64,000 nucleotides of DNA, taken from Paenibacillus_T sp033239625. Its GTDB lineage: Bacteria > Bacillota > Bacilli > Paenibacillales > Paenibacillaceae. The translations under genes and the position numbers were made by a program. Below the pieces are notes generated by a model. It made no database searches and was not told where the DNA came from. It was given only the letters and a program-made list of their open reading frames with translations. The stretch spans positions 1 through 64,000 of the forward strand of contig NZ_BTCK01000030.1 in NCBI RefSeq assembly GCF_033239625.1, given 5' to 3'. This document shows, one piece after another, positions 7,209-16,401 of this stretch (its first letter is position 1; the number at the start of each line of letters is the position of its first letter).

Positions 7209-9497
7209 ATGAATCTAGCCGTCAAGTTGATGAACAAGTACAAAGACTACGAATCCCGAGATATGCAGCATCTGCTGCAAAGCTATCGGGACAAAGCGGA
7301 ACTCATTCGAAGCCGGAACCTGGAAGCATGGGACGATCAACGGCTGCAGGCGGAATCCCATCGGCTGCGCAAGGAAGCGCAGTCGGGCACCTCATTGGAT
7401 GACCTGCTTGTCGATGCTTATGCGCTAGTCTGCGAGGCTTCGAGAAGAACGCTCGGATTGCGGCCTTACGATGTCCAGGTCATGGCTGCCATCGCCCTGC
7501 ACGAGAGGACGTTAATCGAACAGCATACCGGCGAAGGAAAAACGCTCTCTGCCGTCATGCCTGCTTATCTTAACGCGCTGACAGGCGAAGGGGTTCATGT
7601 GCTGACGTTTAACGATTATTTGGCCAATCGGGATGCGCAGTGGATGGGTCCGATCTATCGCCTCCTCGGGCTAACGGTCAACGCTGTTCAAGCGGGCATG
7701 AGCCTGTCTGATAAAAAGGAAGCCTACGCCGCAGATATCACCTATGTGACGGCCAAAGAGGCTGGATTCGATTATTTGCGCGACACGATTGCGCTTCGCG
7801 AAGCCGATACCGTTCATCGTCCCTTCCATTACGTCATTGTCGACGAAGCGGATTCCCTGCTTCTCGATGAAGCGAGGGTGCCGCTAGTCATCTCCAGCGA
7901 ATCGGATGCCTCCAGCAGCGATGGCATTCCATTCGCGGAAGTGGTCCGCCAGCTCGAACCAGTCGAGCATTACGACTTCGACGATTCCCGGCGGAACGTG
8001 TATTTGAATGAAGCAGGCGCTGCCAAGGCGGAGGCGCTGCTAGGCTGCGGCAATTTGTACGATAGCGATAACGGTCATCTGCTGACCGTAATTAATTGCG
8101 CGCTGCATGTAGAAGCGTTATTGAGCAGAGACATCGATTACATCGTTCGCGACGGCAGAATCGAGCTGATCGAACAATACACGGGCCGCGTAGCAGAGAA
8201 CAGGCACTTGCCGGACCGACTGCAGGCCGCGCTTGCGGCCAAAGAAGGGCTTCAGTCAACTGCCAACGGCAGAATTCTCGGAACGATCACCCTCCAACAC
8301 TTTCTTAGCCTGTATCCGAAGATGTGCGGCATGACGGCTACCGCTCACGCTTCCGCAATGGAATTCGAACTTATATATAAACTGCCCGTCGTGCAAATTC
8401 CTCCGAATCGGACCAACATCCGAATCGACCATCCGTACCGGATTTATACCCATCAAGAAGCCAAGCTTAAAGCGCTTGTGCAAGAAATCTCTTCCGTTCA
8501 TGCGACGGGACGTCCGATTCTCATTGGAACATCAAGCGTCGAGGAATCTGACAAGCTGGCCCATGCACTGGCGAATGCCGACGTACCTTGCCATGTGCTG
8601 AATGCGAAGAATGACGCAGAAGAAGCCGAGATCGTCGCCAAGGCAGGAGAAGTCGGCGCCGTGACGGTGTCTACGAATATGGCGGGACGAGGCGTCGATA
8701 TTCGGCTTGGAGGCGGCAACCCTAAGCAAGCAGAGATTGTCGCCAAGCTGGGCGGGCTATACGTAATTGGAACGCAGGTGAACGAAAGCGTGCGAATCGA
8801 CGACCAGCTGCGCGGCCGTTCTGGCCGCCAAGGCGACCCGGGAGCCTCCGTATTCTACATCAGCTTGGAGGACGAGCTGATCTTTCGATTCGGCATCGGC
8901 AAAGCCTTCCGCGCACCTAAGCAGGATGAGCCGCTCGAAAGACCCGGGCTCAACAGCAAAATCGCGCATATCCAGCGCGTTATGATGGGCCAGAACCACC
9001 ATATCCGCCAGGAGCTGAATTACTACTCGGATATGATCGAGGATCAGAGACGCATTCTTTACAAGGAGCGGCTCGGCATTCTAACCGGCGAGACGCCGCT
9101 GAGCCCTTCGGAGCAGCGGGTACGGCTATATTTTATCGACGAGTTGTGGGCTGACCATCTGGCATACGCTTCATACATTCGCGAGGGCATTCACTTAGAG
9201 AGCCTTGCCAGCCGCAATCCGATCGAGGAATTTCATGCGCTGATCACCGAGGCATACGAGCAGCTTCCAGCGAAGATAGACAGCGAGTCGGCGAACATGC
9301 TCGCCAAGCTCGGTGGCTCGAATGACCCGGCGAAGTGGGAAGAGCTCGGGCTGAAGAGTCCAACCTCCACTCGGACTTATATCATCAACGATCAATACAT
9401 CGAGAAAACGCGCACCTCGTGGACCCCAATGACGATAGCGGCTTATTATCTTCGCAAGCTATTGAAGCCGGTATTCAAGTGGTCGGAGTTTGAGTGA
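7209..9497 (+). CDS. secA2: SecA2-type accessory preprotein translocase ATPase
   Basis: A 762-residue SecA homologue, the ATP-driven motor of Sec export. The nucleotide-binding domain has Walker A HTGEGKT (about 106-112) and the DEAD box VDEADSLLLDEARVPL. The second helicase domain shows STNMAGRGVDIRLGGGN and QLRGRSGRQGDPG. It is about 75 residues shorter than housekeeping SecA and stops at FKWSEFE, without the basic linker and the Cys-rich zinc tail, the mark of the SecA2 branch. No secY2 or accessory Sec gene is nearby, so its client is unknown; neighbouring secreted proteins are candidates only by position. Confidence 0.92.
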   Translation: MNLAVKLMNKYKDYESRDMQHLLQSYRDKAELIRSRNLEAWDDQRLQAESHRLRKEAQSGTSLDDLLVDAYALVCEASRRTLGLRPYDVQVMAAIALHERTLIEQHTGEGKTLSAVMPAYLNALTGEGVHVLTFNDYLANRDAQWMGPIYRLLGLTVNAVQAGMSLSDKKEAYAADITYVTAKEAGFDYLRDTIALREADTVHRPFHYVIVDEADSLLLDEARVPLVISSESDASSSDGIPFAEVVRQLEPVEHYDFDDSRRNVYLNEAGAAKAEALLGCGNLYDSDNGHLLTVINCALHVEALLSRDIDYIVRDGRIELIEQYTGRVAENRHLPDRLQAALAAKEGLQSTANGRILGTITLQHFLSLYPKMCGMTATAHASAMEFELIYKLPVVQIPPNRTNIRIDHPYRIYTHQEAKLKALVQEISSVHATGRPILIGTSSVEESDKLAHALANADVPCHVLNAKNDAEEAEIVAKAGEVGAVTVSTNMAGRGVDIRLGGGNPKQAEIVAKLGGLYVIGTQVNESVRIDDQLRGRSGRQGDPGASVFYISLEDELIFRFGIGKAFRAPKQDEPLERPGLNSKIAHIQRVMMGQNHHIRQELNYYSDMIEDQRRILYKERLGILTGETPLSPSEQRVRLYFIDELWADHLAYASYIREGIHLESLASRNPIEEFHALITEAYEQLPAKIDSESANMLAKLGGSNDPAKWEELGLKSPTSTRTYIINDQYIEKTRTSWTPMTIAAYYLRKLLKPVFKWSEFE

Positions 9498-9615
9498 AAG
9501 CTTAATGTCCGCTCTTGAGGCTCTTGAAGACGTTGGCCCCGAGATTTCTGCATAAAATGCAAACCACGGACGAATAATCTCCTAGTAAGGAAATTCTTCC
9601 TGAAGGAGAATCGCG

Positions 9616-9795
9616 ATGACCGATGACAAACGGTTTGATGAAGTGGAAGATCTCGTAAGCCTTGAAGCGCTAGCTGTAATGGATGCCGCCCTCTCGCCCG
9701 ATGAGAATGCGCCCCCTGACGATATTGATCGGAAGTACGACAATCAGTTATTGGATACGCCGAAACATCCGCATTCCCGGGATGACTTAGCTTAG
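9616..9795 (+). CDS. small acidic protein, 59 residues
   Basis: An open frame of 59 codons with AAGGAG seven bases before the ATG. The product is strongly acidic (MTDDKRFDEVEDLVSLEAL, later SPDENAPPDDIDRKYDN) and lacks a signal or membrane segment. I do not recognise a family. It lies 118 bases after secA2 in the same direction and is followed by an inverted repeat, so it may be co-expressed with secA2 or stand alone. Confidence 0.55.
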   Translation: MTDDKRFDEVEDLVSLEALAVMDAALSPDENAPPDDIDRKYDNQLLDTPKHPHSRDDLA

Positions 9796-9871
9796 ACGAT
9801 ATCAAGGTATGCTCAGCAGACGGCACGTCCAGCACGACTAGGTCTTACGCCAAAAAAAAGGGTGAAGAGAA

Positions 9872-9911
9872 AAGACCGAATCTACTGCCTGCTGGCATTC
9901 GATTCGGTCTT
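9872..9911. terminator. bidirectional terminator-like hairpin
   Basis: AAGACCGAATC and GATTCGGTCTT form a perfect 11-bp stem. On the minus strand it is followed by TTTTCTC and a later T8 run, so it suits transcripts from the right as well as the end of the small acidic gene. Confidence 0.5.
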
Positions 9912-9929
9912 CTGCACTGCGTGTTCTGT

Positions 9930-10061
9930 TTATTTGTAAGCTAGTAAATAGAATAACACCGCTTCCGCTCGGGTCAGGAGACCATTAGGATCGAAGGTGT
10001 TAGCACCTTCGCCAGAGATGAGACCTAACTTCTTCACCTCAGCTACGGCGCCTCTAGCCCC
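9930..10061 (-). pseudogene. SLH-domain gene remnant (3' end)
   Basis: The minus strand reads AVAEVKKLGLISGEGANTFD and then PNGLLTRAEAVLFYLLAYK before a stop, the end of an S-layer homology repeat (the GLISG..FDPN..LTRAEA pattern). No start or upstream SLH sequence remains in frame. The rest of 10062-10280 shows no gene that I can support. Confidence 0.6.
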
Positions 10062-10284
10062 TGTTATGCAGGAGATCGGCTATTCGTGTTGATGTCAAGC
10101 ATCCGACCGGCATATCAAGCAACACAGGAGCTGATGGAGAGCAAGGTCTGGGAAGGGCTTCCCGCAGTGAAGAAATGGGAAGGTACATGTACTGGATGAG
10201 GCCATGTGGAACTTGATGGACGCTTGCACGAGAATGCAGCAAGTTCGCTTGCTGCCTGGGTTGTTGAATGATTGCTAACAAAAA

Positions 10285-10323
10285 ATACATCGCCTTGACC
10301 ATTCGGTCCACAAGGCGATGTAT
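10285..10323 (-). terminator. hairpin terminator, ATACATCGCC family copy 1
   Basis: A perfect 13-bp stem, ATACATCGCCTTG with CAAGGCGATGTAT, followed on the minus strand by TTTTTT. It can end the RCC1/WG gene that stops at 10442. Confidence 0.7.
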
Positions 10324-10363
10324 CCTGTTATAAGGTGTTTTCCCGGCCCTTGTTTGTCTTATA

Positions 10364-10405
10364 CTATGGGATACTACTATACAAGATCCAATCACTCCAG
10401 CTATC
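10364..10405 (-). pseudogene. rhodanese 3'-tail remnant 1
   Basis: The minus strand encodes DSWSDWILYSSIP and a stop. SWSDWI is identical to the C-terminal motif of the intact rhodanese at 35933-36796 (GSWSDWISYEGN); the rest has diverged. Hairpin copy 1 of the terminator family lies just downstream, as at the intact gene. Confidence 0.45.
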
Positions 10406-10441
10406 GTTCATTTTCACTACGGGTTCCCCGTCTAGCATTAC

Positions 10442-12514
10442 TCAAGGGAGTTTTACGATCTTGTCCTTGTAATACCACTTGCCTGCAGAATCAATATAGC
10501 CATTGTCTGTCGCCGTAACAACCCAGGCAAACTTGTTGTTGTAAGGTTGAACTTCAACAAATTCGAATGACGTCAACAGTTTGCCTTTATTATTCATTAT
10601 CGCCCAAAGCCCGTTCTTCTTCACACCGGCTAAGCCCTCTTGGAAGGGAGCAGCATCTTCATATTGTGGGGATATTATCAACTTGCCCGCAAGGTTGATA
10701 TAACCCCACTTTCCTTTAACTTTTACAGGAGCCAATAAAGCACTTGAGAATGCTTTTGCATCCTCATACTGAGGTTTTATCACCCAAGCCCCGGTTTTAT
10801 TTATATAGCCCCACTTCCCGTTCTGATTAACGGCAATCACTTGTCCCGTAAAAGGCCCCACGGCTGTATATACCGATTTAATAACGACCTTTCCTGTCGT
10901 ATCGATAAATCCCCATTTTCCATTCGTTTTTACAGCCGCCAGACCATTGGCAAATGACTGTGCCGATGCAAACTGAGGAACGATTACCATTTTTCCAGAT
11001 AAGTTAATATAGCCCCACTTCTTATCGACTAACACTGGAGCAAGTCCGTTGGCGAAATTGTCCGCGTTTAGATAGCGGGCCGAACCAATAAACTCACCCT
11101 TTGTATTGATGAATTGCCAGCCATCCTTATCTTTAACCGCAGCCCTGCCTTGGTGAAAATCCTTGACGATCCTGTAATCGCCCGAAAATGCAGGGTCTCC
11201 ATTAACAGTAATAAAAGACCATAAATCATTGGAAGCACGATGAACCGCTGCGAGCCCTTCCGAGAACGGCTTGACCCGATAATAAATTTGATTGTCTTTT
11301 ACAACTGAACCCTTATCGTTCAAATAAGTCCATGCAAAAGTCCAATCATTGGGGTGCCAAGGAATTGGCAATGCGTAGGTTACAATCTGACGTGTCATAG
11401 GAACCGGAGTAGGCGCCATTATATTGGCAGATTCATTGGAAATCTGCCCGTTATCGTTATTTCCCCACTCATAAAGCTTTCCATCACGAGTCAGGGCAAC
11501 TGTAACTTCTTCTCCGCTTGAAATCTCCACCACATTGTTTATCCTGCTTAGCTTAATGGGTTTGGGCCGTGGTTCTGTCGTTCCATCGCCTACTTGACCA
11601 TATGTATTCGGACCCCAAGACCAGACCTGTCCATCTTCCGTAACTGCACGAGTTTTTGAAACCTGAACAATGTCTGTAAGAGAAGACAGTTGGACGGGGT
11701 CGGGAAAATAGCTATATTCGGTTGTTCCAATTCCGATACTTCCTTGATAATTAATGCCCCATTTTACAACAGTGCCGTCTTGCAGAAGCGCTATCTCATC
11801 GGATAAGGATTTTACATTGCTTAAGCCCTCAAACAATTCAGGTGAGCTTACGCTGCCTTTCTTGCATGTATTACCGCTGCATTTAACTACTCCACCCCAT
11901 CTCCAAACGTTCCCATCCGAGGTGACAGCGAGACTCTCGTCGAAAGAAGCTGAGATTGCAGTGACATTGGAGAGTAGTTGAACTTGAACCGGCAATGTCT
12001 CATCGTCACCGTTCCGACCATTCCCAAGCTGACCGACATCGTTTCTACCCCAACCCCACACCGTACCATCCTTGCGAAGGGCCAACGTATAGTAGGCGCT
12101 ATCTGCTATGTCGATTACATCTGTTATCCCTTTCACCTGTCTAGGCTGCGTATCTCCTTGGTTTGCGCTCCATACCCACACGGTTCCGTCTTGTTTGACA
12201 ACTGTTGAATGATCATACCCTGCGCCAATGAGCTTTACATTCTCAAATCCTTTGATCCGTATCGGCACAGTATGATAGCTAATGGTGTCTTCACCTAGTT
12301 GACCTGCAATATTATTTCCCCAACCCCACACGTTTCCTTGACTGTCCAAAGCCAGAAAGTGATAATATTCCCCCGCAACATCAGTGAAAGTCACGTCCTT
12401 ATTACCCGTAGTAGCCGCGGAAACACCCGACGCACCAGCATAAGACGTCATAAATAGCAGTAAGCCGCAAAGAACCAGTGTAGTAAATCTCAACTTGATA
12501 TATACTGAACGCAC
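10442..12514 (-). CDS. secreted RCC1-repeat plus WG-repeat protein
   Basis: A 690-residue exported protein. An N-terminal signal (about 8-34, ending GASGVSA) is followed by RCC1-type beta-propeller repeats at about 45-375, each with the pattern ALDSQGNVWGWGNNIAGQLG. The C-terminal half (about 395-690) holds WG repeats such as GLAPVLVDKKWGYINLSGK and PQYEDAAPFQEGLAGVKKNG. Both repeat types are binding scaffolds, so this looks like a surface or matrix adhesion protein, not an enzyme. The ATG at 12514 lies divergent to the stalk-domain gene at 12695. Confidence 0.85.
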   Translation of the reverse strand: MRSVYIKLRFTTLVLCGLLLFMTSYAGASGVSAATTGNKDVTFTDVAGEYYHFLALDSQGNVWGWGNNIAGQLGEDTISYHTVPIRIKGFENVKLIGAGYDHSTVVKQDGTVWVWSANQGDTQPRQVKGITDVIDIADSAYYTLALRKDGTVWGWGRNDVGQLGNGRNGDDETLPVQVQLLSNVTAISASFDESLAVTSDGNVWRWGGVVKCSGNTCKKGSVSSPELFEGLSNVKSLSDEIALLQDGTVVKWGINYQGSIGIGTTEYSYFPDPVQLSSLTDIVQVSKTRAVTEDGQVWSWGPNTYGQVGDGTTEPRPKPIKLSRINNVVEISSGEEVTVALTRDGKLYEWGNNDNGQISNESANIMAPTPVPMTRQIVTYALPIPWHPNDWTFAWTYLNDKGSVVKDNQIYYRVKPFSEGLAAVHRASNDLWSFITVNGDPAFSGDYRIVKDFHQGRAAVKDKDGWQFINTKGEFIGSARYLNADNFANGLAPVLVDKKWGYINLSGKMVIVPQFASAQSFANGLAAVKTNGKWGFIDTTGKVVIKSVYTAVGPFTGQVIAVNQNGKWGYINKTGAWVIKPQYEDAKAFSSALLAPVKVKGKWGYINLAGKLIISPQYEDAAPFQEGLAGVKKNGLWAIMNNKGKLLTSFEFVEVQPYNNKFAWVVTATDNGYIDSAGKWYYKDKIVKLP

Positions 12515-12634
12515 TTTTGAAATCCCCTCATCTTATAGAAATGGTATTTAGATCAACTTCGATAGGATGGGTATTATTTCCTCTATTTGTATGCTGCGTT
12601 AACATCCCAGGTAATTCCTTTCGTCATCATTCAA

Positions 12635-12663
12635 TTGAAGCAAAGCCATTTCAAGGATATAAT
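12635..12663 (+). promoter_or_regulatory. SigA-type promoter
   Basis: TTGAAG (12635-12640), exactly 17 bases and a perfect TATAAT (12658-12663) stand 31 bases before the start of the stalk-domain gene. Confidence 0.7.
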
Positions 12664-12694
12664 TTCCTTTATTACAATATAAAGCAGAGGACAG

Positions 12695-13843
12695 GTGACA
12701 GAGGTGCAACGATCAAATCATATCGTTCGCGTTATTATTTTATTTGTCATAGCGATGCTTTTTCCTATAATGAGTACGAGCTACGTGACAGCGCAAGATC
12801 GTGAAATTAGTGTCACAATCGACGGAGAAGCGATTACTTTTGATGTCCCCCCTATGATGATCGATAACCACGCCTTTGTACCTTTTCGGGCAATATTCGA
12901 GGCTCATGGGGCAGTAGTCAGCTGGGATGAAGCACACAGATCGATTGAGGCAACTCGAGGCAATCATATGATTCAATATTCAATTGATGCGGCTCTTATG
13001 AATGTAGATGGAAAACCTATATTCTTGGAACGAACAGCTGTTACGGTCAACAACCGGACACTCGTACCCCTTCGTGCAATTAGTGAGGCCTTAGGTAGCG
13101 ATGTAAAGTGGGATAGTGCTACTAAAGTCGTAACCATAACGACAACAGAACCTACTATTCTTAAGTCCGAGGAAAGCTCCCCTATCACTAAACCTAAATT
13201 ATCTTTCAAAGTAACGTCGAAGACGGATATTAATCTTAAAATGACAACTGATGTGCGCTCGAAGGTTGCAGAGAATTCAAATCTCAGGTTCGAAGTCCAT
13301 TATTATGGCGTAAAGGAAAATCGTTTTTATACGGCACTGTTCATTTCAAGTCACCAAGACAAGGACATGCGAGTCTCCTTCGCGCCAGGAGACAAGAAAA
13401 TCATTGCAGAATTTAGCAAGTTAAGAGATCCCATGCCCAGTAATCAATACAATAGCTGCATGATCGTCAGCGATAATATTGTTTATGACGATTCCGAGTG
13501 TACAAGTAACAACGCAGCTGCAGCCCAAGCACAATTTGAGGAATGGCAAAAAAACAACTTTGGCATAAGTGAAGAAGGAAGTGATCAAGTCACTGTCCGT
13601 AGAGAAATTCAAGCTGCTGACGGCTCTCTTAAGGATTATATCGTACCTGCAAATGATACGATTATTTTAATCATAAACAGCCCGCTTTTGAACGACGACA
13701 CTATGTTGACCCTGGACGGTAGTTATTACATAGACGGAAGCCCTGATAAGACTTTTCCGATTACCCTTGAATATGAAGTCGACAAAAATATGGGCCTTGG
13801 ACTATATGACCTCTACCTCACAGGTTTATTGTTCAATTACTGA
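12695..13843 (+). CDS. secreted copper-amine-oxidase-N (stalk) domain protein
   Basis: A 382-residue exported protein. The signal spans about 10-34 (VIILFVIAMLFPIMSTSYVTA). Two copies of the stalk-domain pattern follow: ISVTIDGEAITFDVPPMMID with FVPFRAIFEAHGAVVSWDEA, and RTLVPLRAISEALGSDVKWD (about 36-150). This is the N-terminal domain of Bacillales copper amine oxidases used widely as a surface-attachment module. The remaining 230 residues have no motif that I recognise; the single Cys pair near 268-279 may form a disulfide. GTG start at 12695 behind AGAGG. A near-consensus promoter precedes it. Confidence 0.75.
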   Translation: MTEVQRSNHIVRVIILFVIAMLFPIMSTSYVTAQDREISVTIDGEAITFDVPPMMIDNHAFVPFRAIFEAHGAVVSWDEAHRSIEATRGNHMIQYSIDAALMNVDGKPIFLERTAVTVNNRTLVPLRAISEALGSDVKWDSATKVVTITTTEPTILKSEESSPITKPKLSFKVTSKTDINLKMTTDVRSKVAENSNLRFEVHYYGVKENRFYTALFISSHQDKDMRVSFAPGDKKIIAEFSKLRDPMPSNQYNSCMIVSDNIVYDDSECTSNNAAAAQAQFEEWQKNNFGISEEGSDQVTVRREIQAADGSLKDYIVPANDTIILIINSPLLNDDTMLTLDGSYYIDGSPDKTFPITLEYEVDKNMGLGLYDLYLTGLLFNY

Positions 13844-13858
13844 AATCCATACAAAAAG

Positions 13859-13928
13859 GTCGGAGCACACCGCTATGGTGCGCTAACCGACCCTAGTATG
13901 AACCACTCCCCGGAGTGGTTTCTTTTTT
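13859..13928 (+). terminator. double terminator hairpin
   Basis: A compound stem (GGTCGG...CCGACC, with AGCACACC/GGTGCGCT inside, 13859-13892) is followed by AACCACTC-CCCG-GAGTGGTT and TCTTTTTT (13901-13928). It ends the stalk-domain gene. Confidence 0.75.
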
Positions 13929-13976
13929 GATTCTTGTATCTCGCTCATCGATATGAACGATATGCGTTCGACTTGA

Positions 13977-14387
13977 CTACTCGCTGAACTCTGGCGCTTT
14001 CTCATTAACAGGAATGACCTCGATAATATTAATCATATGCCCGTCGGGGTCGCACACGTCGAACATAATGTGGTGGTTCCAAGGGGAAGTCCACTCTTCA
14101 ATTGGCTTTAACTTGTACCCGCTCAGCTCCAGATCCCGATACATATCCCTTACGTGAGTCGCGTTCAGGTTGTAGCTGGGGAAATCCAGTACTTGAACTT
14201 GGTCGGATTCTACCAAAGTCATGAGGGGAAATCCATCATGATCCGGAGCCAAGAAGAACGTTGCCCCGCGGCCCGGATTCCACTCCTCGATTCCTCGGAA
14301 ACGCAAGCCGAGCGCAGAATAGAACGGAATCGAGTTTTCTAAATTCGTTACGCGAATGAATATTGCCCCTAACGATTGTGCTCCCAT
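13977..14387 (-). CDS. VOC (glyoxalase/bleomycin resistance) family protein
   Basis: A 136-residue protein of the vicinal oxygen chelate fold. The two half-modules read SLGAIFIRVTNLENSIPFYS and, near the end, HHIMFDVCDPDGHMINIIEV. These hold the usual metal-ligand zones (His in HHIMFDV, Glu in IIEV), though the first-strand ligand position has Ile/Arg, so metal binding is uncertain. GGAGG lies eight bases before the ATG. A promoter-like element shared with the gene at 24642-25622 stands upstream. Substrate unknown. Confidence 0.8.
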   Translation of the reverse strand: MGAQSLGAIFIRVTNLENSIPFYSALGLRFRGIEEWNPGRGATFFLAPDHDGFPLMTLVESDQVQVLDFPSYNLNATHVRDMYRDLELSGYKLKPIEEWTSPWNHHIMFDVCDPDGHMINIIEVIPVNEKAPEFSE

Positions 14388-14428
14388 TTGGTGTTGCCTC
14401 CAATGTAATAGAATTTAGCTTCACTCAA

Positions 14429-14457
14429 TAAACGACATATTGAATAGAATCCAAACA
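14429..14457 (-). promoter_or_regulatory. duplicated promoter-like element, copy 1
   Basis: On the minus strand TGTTTGG (14451-14457), 16 bases and CGTTTA (14429-14434) lie about 41 bases before the VOC start codon. The element and its flanks (14421-14474) are closely repeated at 25663-25714. The CGTTTA -10 box suggests an ECF-type sigma factor. Confidence 0.5.
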
Positions 14458-14651
14458 CCTGCGAGAAAAAAATATCCTCGCCAAATTCCCATTTTCATTA
14501 TCGAAAATCTCACTTGTTGATTCTGCGTTGCCCCAGCAAATCCTTCCAATTGTTAATGCTCATCTTCATCCAACAACCTAAAATTTCGGTATAAACTTAT
14601 GAAAGAGAGTGACAGCAAGCCTGTCTCTCTGTATGATTATTTTGGAATATT

Positions 14652-16175
14652 ATGGCGAGAATGGGTGTTGGAATGGTAAACAGATCTTGTTATTTGGCGC
14701 TTGCACTGCTGCTGGCTGTAACGATCCTTATCCCTTTTAATCATGCGTCGGCAGAAGAAGGACAACTGAAGTATGATTTCGATCGAATTGAGGTCGTGTA
14801 TGCTGCGGAATTCACTGCGTATCCACAGACCGCTCTCTCCGATCATTGGTTAACCTCTCTAGCTGGTGGTTCGGACAAAACGGTTCAAATTCTATACGGC
14901 ATTGTTCATTTGTACACGGGAGAGCAATATATCGAAGAGCAGTTCATCAGCATGACCGGAGAAGGCGGCTCAGAGCGCTTCCTAAGCAACTCGATGCGCA
15001 ACGAATATTATGACGGATCCTATGCGATCAAACAGAAAGCGATTCAATTCTGGTCCGGTAAGAAGTTGGACGGCAATACGGTTGTGAAGGATTTTAATCA
15101 GACGATGAAGGAAGTCACCCTTGTCCAATCCTTCGATCCAAATGGAACATTGACGGGTTATCAGCTTCGCGATTCATTTGCATCGGACAATCTGTCACCA
15201 CAGAACAACTACGGTTTGCTCTACACCTCTGATCCCGCTTCCCTCGTGCATACTGGAGAATTGAACGGCGTGGAGGTTGAACCTACGCCAGAGACGCCGA
15301 CAGACGTGAAGCCGATCGCAGAAGAAACGAATCCAGATGAGAAGAATCCAGAATCGGTAAAGCCAGATGAGATGAGTCCCGAAACAGCAACGCAAGAAGG
15401 GACAAACAACGAGGCGACAACTCCGGAAGCAACGAATGACCAACCAAAGCAACCACTAGCCTATAAATCTGGAGGTCACGTGTCCATCCTGTCCGCCACA
15501 CTATCGGCGATTGCCAGCAATACAATAAAGGCTGATGCGTTGAAGCAGCTCGGTCTATTCACAGGAACGAATAATGGCTATCAGCTTGAGAGTTCTTTCA
15601 CTCGCGCGCAAGGCGTTGTGATGCTGCTTCGCCTCTCTGGTGAAGATGATGAAGCCGCTGCAGCACAATTGAAGCCTGCCTTCACCGATGTGAAGAGCAC
15701 GAACTGGGCAGCGAACGCAATCGCTTACGCCGTCAGCAAGGGTTATGTCAAAGGCATCGGGAATGGTGCGTTCGCACCAGACCGAGTCATGTCGGGCAAA
15801 GAGTTTCTAACCCTAATCAATCGGCTGCTAGGTTACCCGGATGTTACACCTTCCAATGCTGAGGAGCTTTCGCGGAATAACGGACTCCTCACCGCAGATG
15901 CAGCGGCGCGGATTGCGAATGCGCAGCCTTTCCTACGCGGAGATATGGTCGAAGTCGTATATGCTGCATTGCAGACGAAACTTGCTGAAGGCTCCAAGAC
16001 GCTGCTCCGTTCGCTCGTTGAAGACAAAGGAGCGATCAGCGCTGATACCGCCGTTGCAAGCGGACTTTATACAAAGCCTAAGTCGAGCGGGCCTCTCTAC
16101 TACATTCCGAAACCGGGCAGCGATCCGATGGACTCGATCGAGCAGGCAATTCGGCAGAAGCTAAGACAGCGGTAG
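14652..16175 (+). CDS. secreted S-layer homology (SLH) domain protein
   Basis: A 507-residue exported protein. A signal peptide ends near residue 34 (HASA-EEG). A compact N-terminal domain of unknown type (about 36-205) is followed by a Pro/Glu/Thr-rich spacer (about 210-265, with repeats of PEATN and PDE) and SLH repeats from about 290, best seen in FTDVKSTNWAANAIAYAVSK and GYVKGIGNGAFAPDRVMSG. SLH repeats bind pyruvylated secondary cell-wall polymer, so the protein is probably held on the cell wall. The start could be the ATG at 14652, 14661 or 14673; none has a strong ribosome site. Confidence 0.85.
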   Translation: MARMGVGMVNRSCYLALALLLAVTILIPFNHASAEEGQLKYDFDRIEVVYAAEFTAYPQTALSDHWLTSLAGGSDKTVQILYGIVHLYTGEQYIEEQFISMTGEGGSERFLSNSMRNEYYDGSYAIKQKAIQFWSGKKLDGNTVVKDFNQTMKEVTLVQSFDPNGTLTGYQLRDSFASDNLSPQNNYGLLYTSDPASLVHTGELNGVEVEPTPETPTDVKPIAEETNPDEKNPESVKPDEMSPETATQEGTNNEATTPEATNDQPKQPLAYKSGGHVSILSATLSAIASNTIKADALKQLGLFTGTNNGYQLESSFTRAQGVVMLLRLSGEDDEAAAAQLKPAFTDVKSTNWAANAIAYAVSKGYVKGIGNGAFAPDRVMSGKEFLTLINRLLGYPDVTPSNAEELSRNNGLLTADAAARIANAQPFLRGDMVEVVYAALQTKLAEGSKTLLRSLVEDKGAISADTAVASGLYTKPKSSGPLYYIPKPGSDPMDSIEQAIRQKLRQR

Positions 16176-16216
16176 CTCTAATACTCATCTCCTGCTCCAC
16201 CATAGGAAAGCGAAGA

Positions 16217-16262
16217 AGACCGAGAATGCCTCACCTTACTGGAGGTATCTCGGTCTAATTTG
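16217..16262 (+). terminator. terminator hairpin
   Basis: AGACCGAGA (16217-16225) pairs with TCTCGGTCT (16248-16256), extended inward by ATGCCTC/GAGGTAT and followed by AATTTGTT. It ends the SLH gene. Confidence 0.6.
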
Positions 16263-16293
16263 TTAACGTTATTTTGTAAAAACGTAATCAGCT

Positions 16294-16401
16294 TTAATTA
16301 ATAATCATGACGGCATTTCCTTCAGAGTCAATGACGTGAAACCCCCAACAATCGGCACCGTACTGTGCGATTTCTTCGCCTTCTTTTACAACCCCTCTTG
16401 C
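16294..16401 (-). pseudogene. VOC-family gene remnant (3' end)
   Basis: In another frame just past the AraC stop codon the minus strand reads ARGVVKEGEEIAQYGADCW, then GFHVIDSEGNAVMIIN and a stop. FHVIDSEGN is the closing strand of glyoxalase-like (VOC) proteins. A stop codon bounds it upstream, so only the tail of a lost gene remains. Confidence 0.55.
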
